Origin: Ideonella sp.
GTDB lineage: Bacteria; Pseudomonadota; Gammaproteobacteria; Burkholderiales; Burkholderiaceae_C
NCBI RefSeq assembly: GCF_016702655.1
Contig: NZ_JADJDO010000009.1
Span: forward strand, 186,001-250,000
Direction: 5' to 3'
DNA: 64,000 bases
The translations under genes and the position numbers were made by a program. The notes under the pieces are model-generated. The model saw nothing but the letters and a program-made list of their open reading frames with translations. It was not told the origin of the DNA and searched no databases. This document shows positions 55,310 through 64,000 of this stretch, one piece after another; the first letter of the stretch is position 1; every line of letters starts with the position of its first letter.

Positions 55310-55957
55310 TCAGCGCGGCGCGGAAGCACCCGCAGAAGCGGCCGGCAACGGCAACGGCGCGCCAGGGTTGGCCTTGCGCGCCCGCTCGGCGTTGCGCTGC
55401 TCCACTTCGCGCCGGTGGGCCTCGGCCTGGAGCAGCTTCAGCTCGTAGGCACGCCTGGCTCGCGCCTCCTGCTCGGCGCGCAGCGCCGCGTCGGGCTGCG
55501 GCTTGGCGCTGCGCGCCGCGGAAGATGCGCCACTCGCTGGCGCCGGTGCGGCCTTGGCGGGTGCGCTCGCAGCAGGGCGAGCCTGGCTGCGCGCGCGTGC
55601 GGCAGACTCGCGCTTCGCCGATTCTTCGCCGGCAAGCTTGGAATCGATGCCCCGTTGCCGCTCGGCGGCGCGGCGCTGGCGCTTCGCGTCGTCGATGACC
55701 TGCTGTTCGCGGTCGAGCCGCACCTGGACGGCGTGCCGTTCGGCGCGCGCCGCATCGACACAAGAGGTGACGGCGAAGCGGGCCGCGCACTCCTGCACCT
55801 TGCGCTCGTAGACCGCGTCGGCCGCAGCGCGCTCGGCGCGGATGCGCTCGGCCTGGCGAGCCTCGTCCGCGGGCGCCTGCGCCTGCGCCACCAGCCAGGT
55901 GAAGAGCGCCAGCGCTGCACAGAGAGCGCGGCGCAGGCGCGAGGATCTCGTCGCCAT
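55310..55957 (-). CDS. Hypothetical exported Ala/Arg-rich coiled-coil protein
   Basis: The 215-residue product has a signal peptide (RRALCAALALFTWLVAQAQA, cleavage likely after AQA), then charged helices (EARQAERIRAERAAADAVYERKVQECAARF, RLDREQQVIDDAKRQRRAAERQRG), a low-complexity Ala/Pro/Ser stretch and another helix (ALRAEQEARARRAYELKLLQAEAHRREVEQRNAERARKAN). Two cysteines (ECAARF and SCVDAAR) could form a disulfide. Related proteins are common and uncharacterised in Burkholderiales. It lies nine bases from zapE on the same strand. Confidence 0.8.
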   Translation of the reverse strand: MATRSSRLRRALCAALALFTWLVAQAQAPADEARQAERIRAERAAADAVYERKVQECAARFAVTSCVDAARAERHAVQVRLDREQQVIDDAKRQRRAAERQRGIDSKLAGEESAKRESAARARSQARPAASAPAKAAPAPASGASSAARSAKPQPDAALRAEQEARARRAYELKLLQAEAHRREVEQRNAERARKANPGAPLPLPAASAGASAPR

Positions 55958-55966
55958 CGTGCGGGC

Positions 55967-57064
55967 TCAGGTCAGCGACGTGTCGACGATGCGGCGCGCG
56001 CTGGCCATGAACTCGGCCGACTGCATCTCGCGCAGGCGCGACACGGTTCGCGGGAACTCGTGTGCGAGCGGGCCCTCGGTGTAGAGCTCCTCGGGCGCGA
56101 CCGCTGCCGACATGATCAGCTTGACCTTGCGGTCGTAGAGCACGTCGACGAGCCAGGTGAAGCGGCGCGCCTCCGACGCGAGGCGGGGCGACATCGCGGG
56201 CACGTCCGACAGCAGCACGGTGTGGAAGCGGCTCGCGAGTTCGAGGTAGTCGTTCTGCGAACGCGGCCCGCCGCAGAGCTGCTTGAAGTCGAACCAGACC
56301 ACGCCGCCGGCCCGGCGCCGCGGGCGCAGTTCGCGCTGCTCGATGCGCAGCGGCCCGTCGTCCTCGCGCGCCTCGGCGAGCCGCTCGAAGGCGGCGTCCA
56401 TCGCCGCGTCGGCGGCGGCGCCGAGCGGCTGGTGATAGAGCTGCACCTGCTCGAGCGTGCGGCGGCGGTAGTCGATGCCGTTGTCGACGCAGACGACCTC
56501 GAGCTTGTCTTTCAACAGTTCGATCGCAGGCAGGATGCGGTCGCGGTGCAGGCCGTTCGGGTACAGCTCGTCGGGGTGGAAGTTCGAGGTCGTGACGATG
56601 CTCACCCGGTTCGCGAACAGCGCGGCGAGCAGGCGGTGCAGGATCATCGCGTCGGTCACGTCGGCGACGTGGAACTCGTCGAAGCAGATCAGGCGAAAGC
56701 GCCGTGCGATGCGCCGCCCGAGCTCGTCGAGCGGATTGGCGGTGCCCTTCAAGTCCTGCAGCTCGCGGTGCACCTCGCGCATGAACTCGTGGAAGTGCAG
56801 CCGCGTCTTGCGCGTCAGCGGCACCTCGTTGAAGAAGCAGTCCATCAGGAAGCTTTTTCCCCGCCCGACGCCGCCATGCATGTAAACACCGCGCGGAATG
56901 GGCGGATGGCGCAGCAGCTTGGCCACCGCGTTGCCGCGCCGCGCCTTGTAGGCGGCCCACTCGTCGTAGCAGCGCTCGAGGGCGGCGACGGCGCGCAACT
57001 GCGCCGGATCGCTGGCGTAGCCGCGCTCGACGAGCAGGCGCTGGTAGGCCTCGGTAACGCCCAA
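55967..57064 (-). CDS. zapE: Cell division protein ZapE (AFG1-like ATPase)
   Basis: This 365-residue P-loop ATPase has Walker A MHGGVGRGKSFLMDCFF, Walker B RLICFDEFHVADVTDAM, IVTTSNFHPDELYPNGLHRDRILPAI as sensor 1 region, and the C-terminal RRFTWLVDVLYDRKVKLIMSAAV with the arginine finger near. ZapE acts at the constricting Z ring, and its eukaryotic relative AFG1 in mitochondrial quality control. It lies 27 bases after lpdA on the same strand. Confidence 0.93.
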   Translation of the reverse strand: MGVTEAYQRLLVERGYASDPAQLRAVAALERCYDEWAAYKARRGNAVAKLLRHPPIPRGVYMHGGVGRGKSFLMDCFFNEVPLTRKTRLHFHEFMREVHRELQDLKGTANPLDELGRRIARRFRLICFDEFHVADVTDAMILHRLLAALFANRVSIVTTSNFHPDELYPNGLHRDRILPAIELLKDKLEVVCVDNGIDYRRRTLEQVQLYHQPLGAAADAAMDAAFERLAEAREDDGPLRIEQRELRPRRRAGGVVWFDFKQLCGGPRSQNDYLELASRFHTVLLSDVPAMSPRLASEARRFTWLVDVLYDRKVKLIMSAAVAPEELYTEGPLAHEFPRTVSRLREMQSAEFMASARRIVDTSLT

Positions 57065-57091
57065 GATCGCGACCGCCCGGCGCGCTGACGC

Positions 57092-58520
57092 TCAGAAGTT
57101 CAGCGTGCGCTTGTCGACCGCGAGCGCGGCCTCCTTGGTCGCTTCCGACAGCGACGGATGAGCGTGGCAGATGCGGGCGATGTCTTCCGCGCTCGCCTTG
57201 AACTCCATCGCCACCACGGCCTCGGCGATGAGTTCGCTCGCCAGTGGGCCGATGATGTGCACGCCGAGGATCTCGTCGGTGGCTGCGTCGGCGAGAAACT
57301 TGACGAAGCCGGTCGTGTCGCCAAGCGCGCGCGCGCGGCCGTTGGCGAGGAAGGGGAACTGCCCCGCCTTGTAGGCCCGGCCCTCGGCCTTCAACTGCTG
57401 CTCGGTCTGGCCGACCCAGGCAATCTCGGGCGAGGTGTAGATCACCCAGGGGATGGTGTTGAAGTTGACGTGCCCGTGCTGGCCGGCGATGCGCTCGGCC
57501 ACCGCAACGCCCTCCTCCTCGGCCTTGTGCGCGAGCATCGGGCCGCGCACCACGTCGCCGACCGCCCACACGTTGGCGAGGTTGGTCCTGCACTCCGCGT
57601 CGACGACGATCGCGCCGCGCTCGTCGAGCGCGAGGCCCACGGCCTGCGCGTTCAACCCTGTCGTGTTCGGCACGCGGCCGATCGAAACGATGAGCTTGTC
57701 GACCTCGAGCGTCTGCTCGGCGCCCTTCGCGTCGGTGTAGCTCACGCCGACACCCGCCTTGCCCGTCTTCACGGTGCCGATCTTCACGCCGAGCTGGATC
57801 TTCAGGCCCTGCTTCGTGAAGGCCTTGAACGCCTCCTTCGCGACCCCGGCATCGACCGCGCCCAGGAAGTCGGGCAGCGCCTCGAGCACCGTCACGTCGG
57901 CGCCGAGGCGGCGCCAGACCGAACCCATCTCGAGCCCGATGACGCCCGAGCCGACGACGCCCAGCCGTTTGGGCACGGCAGCGATGCGCAGCGCGCCGTC
58001 GTTGGACAGGATCTGCGCCTCGTCGAACGCGGCGCCCGGCAGCGCACGCGCATTCGAGCCGGTGGCGACGATGACGTGCTTGGCCGCCAAGGTCTCGTTC
58101 GGCGCGCCCTTGACGGCGATCTCGTAGCCGCCGTCGACAGCGCGCGCGAACGAGCCGCGTCCGTGGAAGAACGCCACCTTGTTCTTCTTGAACAGGTAGA
58201 GGATGCCGTCGTTGTTCTGCTTCACGACCGCTGTCCTTGCGCGCGAGCATGCTCGCGACGTCGATCTCGAGCTTGTCGAGGCGGATGCCGTGCTCGGCGA
58301 AGTGGTGCCCGGCATGGTCGAAGTGCTCGCTCGATTGCAGCAGCGCCTTCGAGGGAATGCAGCCGACGTTGGTGCAGGTGCCGCCCGGCGCCGGGCTACC
58401 CTCGGCGTTCTTCCACTCGTCGATGCAGGCGACGGCAAAACCGAGTTGCGCGGCGCGGATCGCCGCGATGTAGCCGCCGGGGCCGGCGCCGATCACTACG
58501 ACGTCGAAGTTCTTGCTCAT
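57092..58520 (-). CDS. lpdA: Dihydrolipoyl dehydrogenase (E3); one-base frameshift
   Basis: The flavoprotein of about 475 residues reoxidises the lipoyl groups of 2-oxoacid dehydrogenases with NAD. It has the FAD motif DVVVIGAGPGGYIAAIRAAQLG, the redox disulfide GGTCTNVGCIPSKALL, the NAD motif LGVVGSGVIGLEMGSVW, AVGDVVRGPMLAHKA and the catalytic ICHAHPSLSEA. An extra base near 58234 splits the frame after MLARKD; removal gives KDAVVKQNNDGILYLF. Total length 1429 bases (3n+1) agrees with a single insertion. odhB and odhA lie upstream beyond hicBA, so this is the E3 of that complex. Confidence 0.93.
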
Positions 58521-58590
58521 GTGTGAGGTCTTGGTAGTTGCGGATTGAGTCGTGAACGGCCTGACAGGTCGAACCGCGCGGCGAGTCGAT

Positions 58591-58812
58591 TCAGCCGCGC
58601 GATGCTTCGATGAAGACCTCGGGTGACACGTCGGCCTGGCGGAGCACGCCGGCCAGTGTTCCGACCTTGAGTTCGGTGTGCATCGGGACGACGCAGCCCC
58701 TGGATTCGCGCTTCATCATCACGTGGCTGCCGCTCTGACGCACCTTCTGGAAACCGAGCCGCTCGCGCGCCCGCTGGACCTGCGCGCCAGAGACACGGGG
58801 CAGTTTAGGCAT
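58591..58812 (-). CDS. hicA: HicA-family toxin (mRNA interferase)
   Basis: The 73-residue protein is a double-stranded-RNA-binding-like HicA: MPKLPRVSGAQVQRARERLG, FQKVRQSGSHVMMKRESRG with the catalytic His in GSHVM, and VPMHTELKVGTLAGVLRQADVSPEVF. HicA cleaves mRNA and is held in check by HicB. It overlaps the end of hicB by eight bases, so both come from one transcript with hicB first. Confidence 0.9.
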   Translation of the reverse strand: MPKLPRVSGAQVQRARERLGFQKVRQSGSHVMMKRESRGCVVPMHTELKVGTLAGVLRQADVSPEVFIEASRG

Positions 58813-59017
58813 GCACCGGCTCGGGGAGCGTGAACATGGTGACAACCGGGTGGCCGGTCGCCGCCAGCGGAAATTCCGCCAAGTACAGGGCTGTCGCGTC
58901 TCTCAGGTTGGCAACCGCTTCCTCGACGGTTTCGCCTTGGGTCGTTGTGCCCGTTTCGGGATTCAGGGCGATGAATCCGCCCTCTTCGGCGTGGGTGAGA
59001 ACGGCGATCAATTCCAT
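58805..59017 (-). CDS. hicB: HicB-family antitoxin
   Basis: The 70-residue product has the HicB fold: MELIAVLTHAEEGGFIALNPETGTTTQGETVEEAVANLRDATALYLAEF, shown here as AEEGGFIALNPE, GTTTQGETVEEAVANLRDA and LYLAEF. It lacks the C-terminal DNA-binding domain that longer HicB proteins have, so autoregulation may be weak or indirect. It would neutralise the HicA encoded immediately downstream. Confidence 0.88.
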   Translation of the reverse strand: MELIAVLTHAEEGGFIALNPETGTTTQGETVEEAVANLRDATALYLAEFPLAATGHPVVTMFTLPEPVHA

Positions 59018-59292
59018 GACTTGCTTCCCTGCAACAAGAGCAGAACATTCAGTGGCATCGTAGCGCCCGTGATGACGCGACGAACCGGGTCCTTGGCAGC
59101 GCACGCCACGCGAAGCGCGAGCACGGGTGCCATGAGGAAAGCAGCCATGGTCTTGATCTGGTAGCGGAGGATCGACCTCCCTACCGTCGCGAGCGAGTTT
59201 CGTCCCTCGCCGGACATTCGAGACAGAGCCTCGATGGCACTTGCAAGAAAAAGCGTGGCTGCCCAGTTCATGTGAGCCTCACCCTGAGCCGG
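59018..59292. other. Region upstream of hicB, less GC-rich
   Basis: This 275-base stretch between the PspC gene and hicB is less GC-rich than its neighbours. A minus-strand frame (59271 down to 59008, 87 residues, starting MNWAATLFLASAIEALSRM) could be coding and would overlap hicB by ten bases, but no family is recognised. It probably includes the hicBA promoter. Foreign origin together with hicBA is possible. Confidence 0.35.
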
Positions 59293-59616
59293 TCACTCGC
59301 TCGGCACGAAGATCCACAGCAGCACGTACAGCAGCACGCCGGTGCCGCCGAAGAGCAGCAGCGCGAAGAAGATCAGACGCCAGATCCAGCTCTCGACGCC
59401 CGTCACGCGGGCAATCCCGCCGCACACGCCGCCGATCCAGCTGTCGGTCCGGCTGCGGCGCAGGTTGTTGACCGCGGCCATGCCCGCACCCGGCTCCGGC
59501 ACCGGCGCATCGGCACCGTCGATGAGCCTGGTCTTGGCGCGCTCGAACTCATCGGCCGTGAGCGCGCCGCGGTTGCGCAGTTCCTCGAGCTTGGCGATCT
59601 CGTCGGCGATGGACAT
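59293..59616 (-). CDS. PspC-domain membrane protein with SHOCT-like N-terminus
   Basis: The 107-residue product starts with a short SHOCT-like helix pair (DEIAKLEELRNRGALTADEFERAKTRLID), followed by a PspC domain (LRRSRTDSWIGGVCGGIARVTGVESWIWRLIFFALLLFGGTGVLLYVLLWIFVP). PspC domains sit in the inner membrane and take part in envelope-stress sensing. No other psp genes are visible. It lies 27 bases after odhB. Confidence 0.85.
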   Translation of the reverse strand: MSIADEIAKLEELRNRGALTADEFERAKTRLIDGADAPVPEPGAGMAAVNNLRRSRTDSWIGGVCGGIARVTGVESWIWRLIFFALLLFGGTGVLLYVLLWIFVPSE

Positions 59617-59643
59617 GGCGTCGCTCCCCGGTTGCGGGCCGGA

Positions 59644-60903
59644 TCAGATGTCGAACAGCAGGCGCGCCGGGTCTTCCAGCGCTTCCTTCATCGCGACCAG
59701 CCCGAGAACCGCCTCGCGGCCGTCGATGATGCGGTGGTCGTAGCTCATCGCAAGGTAGTTCATCGGCCGCACGACGATCTGGCCGTTCTCGACCACGGCG
59801 CGATCCTTGGTCGCGTGCACGCCGAGGATCGCGCTCTGCGGCGGGTTGATGATCGGCGTCGAGAGCATCGAGCCGAAGGTGCCGCCGTTGCTGATCGAGA
59901 AGGTGCCGCCGGTCAGGTCGTCGAGCGAGAGCTTGCCGTCGCGCGCCTTCTGGCCGAACTCGGCGATCTTCTTCTCGATGTCGGCAAAGCTCATCTGGTC
60001 GGCATTGCGCAGGATCGGCACCACCAGGCCGCGCGGCGAGCCAACGGCGATGCCGATGTCGAAGTAGCCGTGGTAGACGATGTCGTTGCCGTCGACCGAC
60101 GCATTGATGACCGGATACTTCTTCAGCGCATGCACCGCCGCCTTGACGAAGAAGCTCATGAAGCCGATCTTGGTGCCGTGCTCCTTCTCGAAGCGCTCCT
60201 GGAAACGCTTGCGCATCTCCATCACCGGCGCCATGTTGACCTCGTTGAAGGTCGTCAGGATCGCGTTGCTGGCCTGCGACTGCAGCAGCCGCTCGGCGAC
60301 GCGCGCGCGCAGCCGGCTCATCGGCACGCGCTGCTCGGGTCGGTCGCCGAGGTTCACCGTCAGCGGCGCCTCGACGGCCGGCAGCGCCCTCGCCGGCGAT
60401 GGCGCTGCGGGCGCAGCCTTCGCAGCGGCCGGGGCGGCCGGCTTCGCGGGCGCAGCCAGTACGGCGAGCACGTCGCCCTTGAGCACGCGGCCATCCTTGC
60501 CGGTGCCGGGCACCGAACCGGCGGCGAGCGCGTTGTCGGCCATCAGCTTGGCGGCAGCGGGCATCGCGACGTTGCCCATGGCGCCGCCCTGCGCTGCTGC
60601 GGGCGCTGCCGGTGCAGCAGCCGGCGCGACAACCGCTGCCGGCGCAGCGGCCGACGCCTTGCCCTCGGTGTCGATGGTCGCGATCACCTCCTCGCTTGCG
60701 CAGCTCTCGCCGTCGTTCTTGACGAGTTGCGCCATCACGCCGTCGGTCGGCGCCGGCACCTCGAGCACGACCTTGTCGGTCTCGATCTCGACCAGGATCT
60801 CGTCCATTGCCACGGCCTCGCCGGGCTTCTTCTTCCAGGTGAGCAGCGTGGCCTCGGCCACGGATTCGGACAACTGCGGTACCTTGACTTCTACGATTGC
60901 CAT
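59644..60903 (-). CDS. odhB: 2-oxoglutarate dehydrogenase E2, dihydrolipoyl succinyltransferase
   Basis: The 419-residue E2 has a lipoyl domain with the lysine in EIETDKVVLEVPAPTDG, an Ala/Pro linker, the E3/E1-binding domain (MPAAAKLMADNALAAGSVPGTGKDGRVLKGDVL) and the catalytic domain with the active-site motif SYDHRIIDGREAV. It forms the 24-mer core that moves succinyl groups to CoA. It lies 100 bases after odhA with a strong intergenic hairpin between. Confidence 0.96.
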   Translation of the reverse strand: MAIVEVKVPQLSESVAEATLLTWKKKPGEAVAMDEILVEIETDKVVLEVPAPTDGVMAQLVKNDGESCASEEVIATIDTEGKASAAAPAAVVAPAAAPAAPAAAQGGAMGNVAMPAAAKLMADNALAAGSVPGTGKDGRVLKGDVLAVLAAPAKPAAPAAAKAAPAAPSPARALPAVEAPLTVNLGDRPEQRVPMSRLRARVAERLLQSQASNAILTTFNEVNMAPVMEMRKRFQERFEKEHGTKIGFMSFFVKAAVHALKKYPVINASVDGNDIVYHGYFDIGIAVGSPRGLVVPILRNADQMSFADIEKKIAEFGQKARDGKLSLDDLTGGTFSISNGGTFGSMLSTPIINPPQSAILGVHATKDRAVVENGQIVVRPMNYLAMSYDHRIIDGREAVLGLVAMKEALEDPARLLFDI

Positions 60904-60929
60904 GATGTTCTCGAAATGTTCACTTCAAA

Positions 60930-60971
60930 CCGCGCGTTGACCGGCGCGCCAGCGGCCGGTCGAACGCGCGG
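60930..60971. repeat. Intergenic hairpin between odhA and odhB
   Basis: Arms 60930-60944 (CCGCGCGTTGACCGG) and 60956-60971 (CCGGTCGAACGCGCGG) pair almost fully, with one bulged base and a short GC-rich loop. No T-run follows in either direction, so a processing or stability element is more likely than a terminator. Confidence 0.7.
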
Positions 60972-61003
60972 AGCTATGACGGCGCGAAGCGTCCGGCATA
61001 GCA

Positions 61004-63862
61004 CTACTTGGCCAGCACGAAGCCCTTGAGCTTGGCGAAGGCCTGGTCGAGCAGCGCCTTTTGCTGCTCCTGGTGCAGGTGCGCGTACCCGACCGCCGGC
61101 GACGCCGATGCCGGCCGGCCGGCATAGCCCAGGCGCTGGCCCTCGACCATGTTCTCGTGCACGTAGTGCTGCACGAAGAACCAAGCGCCCTGGTTCTGCG
61201 GCTCGTCCTGGCACCACACGATGTCGGTCGCGTTCGGATACTTCTTCAGCTCGGCGGCAAACGCCTTGTGCGGGAACGGGTAGAGCTGCTCGACGCGCAG
61301 GATCGCGACGTCGGCCGCCTTGCGTTCCTCGCGCTTCCTGACGAGGTCGTAGTAGACCTTGCCCGAGCAGACGATGACGCGCTTGACCTTGTCGGGCGCG
61401 ATCTCCGCCGAGCGCTCGCCGATCACGGTCTTGAATTCGCCGCGCGTGAACTCGGCCATCGGCGAGCTGGCGTCCTTGGCGCGCAGCAGCGACTTCGGGG
61501 TCATGATGATCAGCGGCTTCCTGAACATGCGCACCATCTGCCGGCGCAGCAGGTGGAAGATCTGGCTCGCCGACGTGGGCTGCGCAATCTGGATGTTGTT
61601 GTCAGCGGCAAGCTGCATGAAGCGCTCGAGCCGCGCCGAGCTGTGCTCCGGGCCCTGGCCCTCGTAGCCGTGCGGCAACATCAGCGTCAGGCCGTTGGAG
61701 CGGCCCCACTTGACCTCGCCGGCGGCAATGAACTGGTCGATCACGACCTGCGCGCCATTGACGAAATCGCCGAACTGCGCCTCCCAGATGACGAGCGTGT
61801 TCGGGTCGGCACTGGCGTAGCCGTACTCGAAGCCCAGCACCGCCTCTTCGGAGAGCAGCGAGTCGATGACGACGAACGGGGCCTGGCCGTCGGCGACCTG
61901 CGTCAGCGGCGTGAACGTACCCTCGTCCCAGCGCTCGCGGTTCTGGTCGTGCAGCACGGCGTGACGGTGGGTAAAGGTGCCGCGGCCGCAATCCTCGCCC
62001 GACAGGCGCACCGCATAGCCGCTCGCGACGAGCGAGGCGAACGCGAGGTGCTCGCCCATGCCCCAGTCCATGTTGATTTCGCCGCGGCCCATTGCCGCGC
62101 GGTCGGCGAGCACCTTCTCGACCAGCGAATGGGCCTTGAAGTTCTTCGGCAGCGTCGTGATGCGCTCGGCGAGGCGCTTGATCTCGGCCAGCGGCAGCGC
62201 GGTGTCGGCCGAGTCGGTCCACTTGCGGTTCAGGAACGGCGACCAATCGACCGCGTACTTGCTCTTGAAGTTGGTCAGCACCGGGTCGTAGGTGTTCCTG
62301 CCCTGGTCCATCGCGGCACGGAAGGCCTTGACCATCGCGTCCGGCCCGTCTGCGGGCAGCACGCCCTGGGCGGCGAGCCTGTCACCGTAGAGGCGCCGCG
62401 TGCCGGGGTGGGCACCGATCTTCTTGTACATCAGCGGCTGGGTCAGCGCCGGCGTGTCCTGCTCGTTGTGGCCGAGCTTGCGAAAGCACACGATATCGAC
62501 CACCACGTCCTTGTTGAAGTCCTGCCTGTAGTCGAGCGCCATCTGCGTCGCGAGCACGACCGCCTCGGGGTCGTCGCCGTTGACGTGCAGCACCGGCGCC
62601 TCGATCATCTTGACGACGTCGGTGCAATACAGCGTCGAGCGCGTGTCGCGCGGATCGCTGGTCGTGAAGCCGATCTGGTTGTTGATGACGATGTGCACCG
62701 TGCCGCCGGTGTAGTAGCCGCGCGTCTGCGCCAGCGCCAGCGTCTCCATCACGACGCCCTGCCCCGCGAACGCGGCGTCGCCGTGGACGAGGATCGGCAG
62801 CACCGAGTCGCCCTCCTTGTCACCGCGCCGATCGAGGCGCGCCTTGACCGAGCCCTCGACGACCGGGTTGACGATCTCGAGGTGCGACGGGTTGAACGCG
62901 AGGCTCAGGTGCACCGGCCCACCGGGCGTCGTGACGTCGCTCGAGAAGCCCTGGTGGTACTTGACGTCGCCCGACGGAAGCTCCTCCGGCGCCGTGTGAT
63001 CGAACTCCTGGAACAGCCCGGCGGGGCTCTTGCCGAGCGTGTTGACGAGCACGTTCAGGCGCCCGCGGTGGGCCATGCCGATCACGATTTCCTGCACGCC
63101 CTTGGTGCCGGCGCGCTGCACGAGTTCGTCCATCGACGCGATGAAGCTCTCGCCGCCTTCGAGCGAGAAGCGCTTCTGGCCGACGTACTTGGTGTGCAGG
63201 TAGCGCTCCAGGCCTTCGGCCGCGGTCAGGCGCTCGAGGATGTGCAGCTTCTGCTCGGTGGTGAAGGTGGGCTTGGAGCGGATCGTCTCCAGCCGCTGCT
63301 GCCACCAGCGCTTCTCGGTCGGTTCGGTGACGTGCATGTACTCGGCGCCGATAGCGCCGCAGTACGTCTCGCGCAGCGCCTGCACGATCTGGCGCAGCGT
63401 CATGTTCTCGGCGGCCGAGAAGTAGGTGTTGCCGGCGTTGAACGAGATGTCCATGTCCGCTTCGGACAGGTCGTAGAAGGCGGGTTCGAGTTCGGGAATC
63501 TTCGGCCGCTCCTGGCGCTTGAGCGGATCGAGGTCGGCCCAGCGCGAACCGAGAAAGCGGTAGGCCGCGATCAGCGACTGCACGTGCACCTGCTTGCGCG
63601 CGACGGCCAGGTCGGCGCTGCTCGCCTTGTTGCCGAAGGCGTTGGCCTTGGCGCGCTGGGCGAAGGATTCGACGACCGGCGCATGGGCCACGTCGCGCGC
63701 CGTGCTGCCGTCGGTGGCGGGCACGTTCTGCAGCGCGTCGAAATACGCGCGCCAGTTTTCGCTCACCGAGCCGGGGTTGTCGAGGTAGGCCTCGTACATC
63801 TCTTCGACATACGGAGCGTTGCCACCGAACAGGTACGAGTTCGATCGCGTCTGCTGCATCAT
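61004..63862 (-). CDS. odhA: 2-oxoglutarate dehydrogenase E1 component
   Basis: The 952-residue ThDP enzyme decarboxylates 2-oxoglutarate in the TCA cycle. It starts MMQQTRSNSYLFGGNAPYVE with the E2-binding helix, then YMHVTEPTEKRWWQQRLE, EGGESFIASMDELVQRAG, GMAHRGRLNVLVNTLGK, VHGDAAFAGQGVVMETLAL with the metal/ThDP site HGDAAFAGQG, FRKLGHNEQDTPALTQP, and the C-terminal LMLPHGYEGQGPEHSSARLERF and TPKSLLRAK. The ATG at 63862 follows AAAGGTGAG at a suitable distance. The order odhA-odhB-(psp, hicBA)-lpdA matches Burkholderiales, with an insertion. Confidence 0.97.
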   Translation of the reverse strand: MMQQTRSNSYLFGGNAPYVEEMYEAYLDNPGSVSENWRAYFDALQNVPATDGSTARDVAHAPVVESFAQRAKANAFGNKASSADLAVARKQVHVQSLIAAYRFLGSRWADLDPLKRQERPKIPELEPAFYDLSEADMDISFNAGNTYFSAAENMTLRQIVQALRETYCGAIGAEYMHVTEPTEKRWWQQRLETIRSKPTFTTEQKLHILERLTAAEGLERYLHTKYVGQKRFSLEGGESFIASMDELVQRAGTKGVQEIVIGMAHRGRLNVLVNTLGKSPAGLFQEFDHTAPEELPSGDVKYHQGFSSDVTTPGGPVHLSLAFNPSHLEIVNPVVEGSVKARLDRRGDKEGDSVLPILVHGDAAFAGQGVVMETLALAQTRGYYTGGTVHIVINNQIGFTTSDPRDTRSTLYCTDVVKMIEAPVLHVNGDDPEAVVLATQMALDYRQDFNKDVVVDIVCFRKLGHNEQDTPALTQPLMYKKIGAHPGTRRLYGDRLAAQGVLPADGPDAMVKAFRAAMDQGRNTYDPVLTNFKSKYAVDWSPFLNRKWTDSADTALPLAEIKRLAERITTLPKNFKAHSLVEKVLADRAAMGRGEINMDWGMGEHLAFASLVASGYAVRLSGEDCGRGTFTHRHAVLHDQNRERWDEGTFTPLTQVADGQAPFVVIDSLLSEEAVLGFEYGYASADPNTLVIWEAQFGDFVNGAQVVIDQFIAAGEVKWGRSNGLTLMLPHGYEGQGPEHSSARLERFMQLAADNNIQIAQPTSASQIFHLLRRQMVRMFRKPLIIMTPKSLLRAKDASSPMAEFTRGEFKTVIGERSAEIAPDKVKRVIVCSGKVYYDLVRKREERKAADVAILRVEQLYPFPHKAFAAELKKYPNATDIVWCQDEPQNQGAWFFVQHYVHENMVEGQRLGYAGRPASASPAVGYAHLHQEQQKALLDQAFAKLKGFVLAK

Positions 63863-64000
63863 TTTTCGCTCACCTTTCGCGCCGGTTTCCGGCGCACCGA
63901 TGGGTTGACTGGACAAACCTTCCGCGACACGGCTGCACCGGTTGGCGGACAAGCGACCCGCAGCGCCGGCCTGGGGCCGCGACGCGGGAAGGAACTGCGC
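63863..64000. other. Upstream region of odhA
   Basis: These 138 bases hold the leader of odhA. No gene is seen before the window ends, and no promoter could be assigned with confidence. Confidence 0.4.

Noticed and set aside
59008..59271. 87-residue minus-strand frame upstream of hicB with hydrophobic segments
   Set aside because: No ribosome binding site or family, and it overlaps hicB; kept as a possibility in the region note but not called as a gene.

Overview
The window is very GC-rich chromosomal DNA from a betaproteobacterium of the order Burkholderiales (Rubrivivax/Leptothrix/Methylibium-like by gene order; the genus cannot be fixed from the sequence alone). The clearest marker is the conserved minus-strand run ndk-rlmN-pilW-rodZ-ispG-hisS-yfgM-bamB-der-hfq-hflX-hflK-hflC-DUF2065-hisZ-purA-phosphoribosyltransferase, followed by tRNA-Leu and rnr. 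Other markers are the odhA-odhB-lpdA block, a MerR-controlled acyl-CoA carboxylase operon and TctA/TctB transporters.

Layout. 1-2.7 kb: the end of an oligopeptide ABC transporter (two ATPases) and a frameshifted FAD-linked oxidase. 2.7-8.8 kb: an accessory island. A 5'-truncated copy and a full-length but frameshifted copy of a beta-keto acid cleavage enzyme (BKACE) gene lie as direct repeats. Between them are a cytochrome b561 and a two-gene module made of a P-loop ATPase and a protein with about ten near-identical 41-residue TPR units. 8.8-16.3 kb: a catabolic operon of carboxyltransferase, acyl-CoA dehydrogenase, enoyl-CoA hydratase, biotin carboxylase and BKACE, in the same order as atuCDEF. 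It has a divergent SCP2-domain gene and a MerR regulator, and a promoter with a LiuR-type operator. 16.3-27.6 kb: GNAT acetyltransferase, gamma-glutamyltransferase-like enzyme, DUF3422, TctA/TctB, an RND efflux pair and a PHP phosphoesterase. 27.6-51.2 kb: the housekeeping run (RNA turnover, purine and histidine metabolism, HflKC, Hfq, ribosome assembly, outer-membrane assembly, isoprenoids, pilus, RNA modification, chromosome segregation). 51.2-59.6 kb: bamD, a DinG-type helicase, a PP2C phosphatase, zapE, lpdA, a hicBA toxin-antitoxin pair and a PspC-domain protein. 59.6-64 kb: odhB and odhA of 2-oxoglutarate dehydrogenase; lpdA, their E3 partner, lies just beyond hicBA.

Repeats stand out. 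Upstream of BKACE, two 62-bp tandem units each encode a 21-residue mini-ORF chained by ATGA overlaps. Two long hairpins at 10.96-11.15 kb carry the same 27-nt loop in opposite orientation on unrelated stems. A 438-bp MITE-like element has perfect 28-bp inverted ends. A translated 60-bp repeat sits in the dinG 5' end. A hairpin-rich tail with two copies of one terminator follows tRNA-Leu.

Data quality. Single-base frameshifts are dense from 1.3 to 12.2 kb and also hit the essential gene der and lpdA. At least some are therefore sequence errors, and several genes are reported with reading frames that have to be stitched together.
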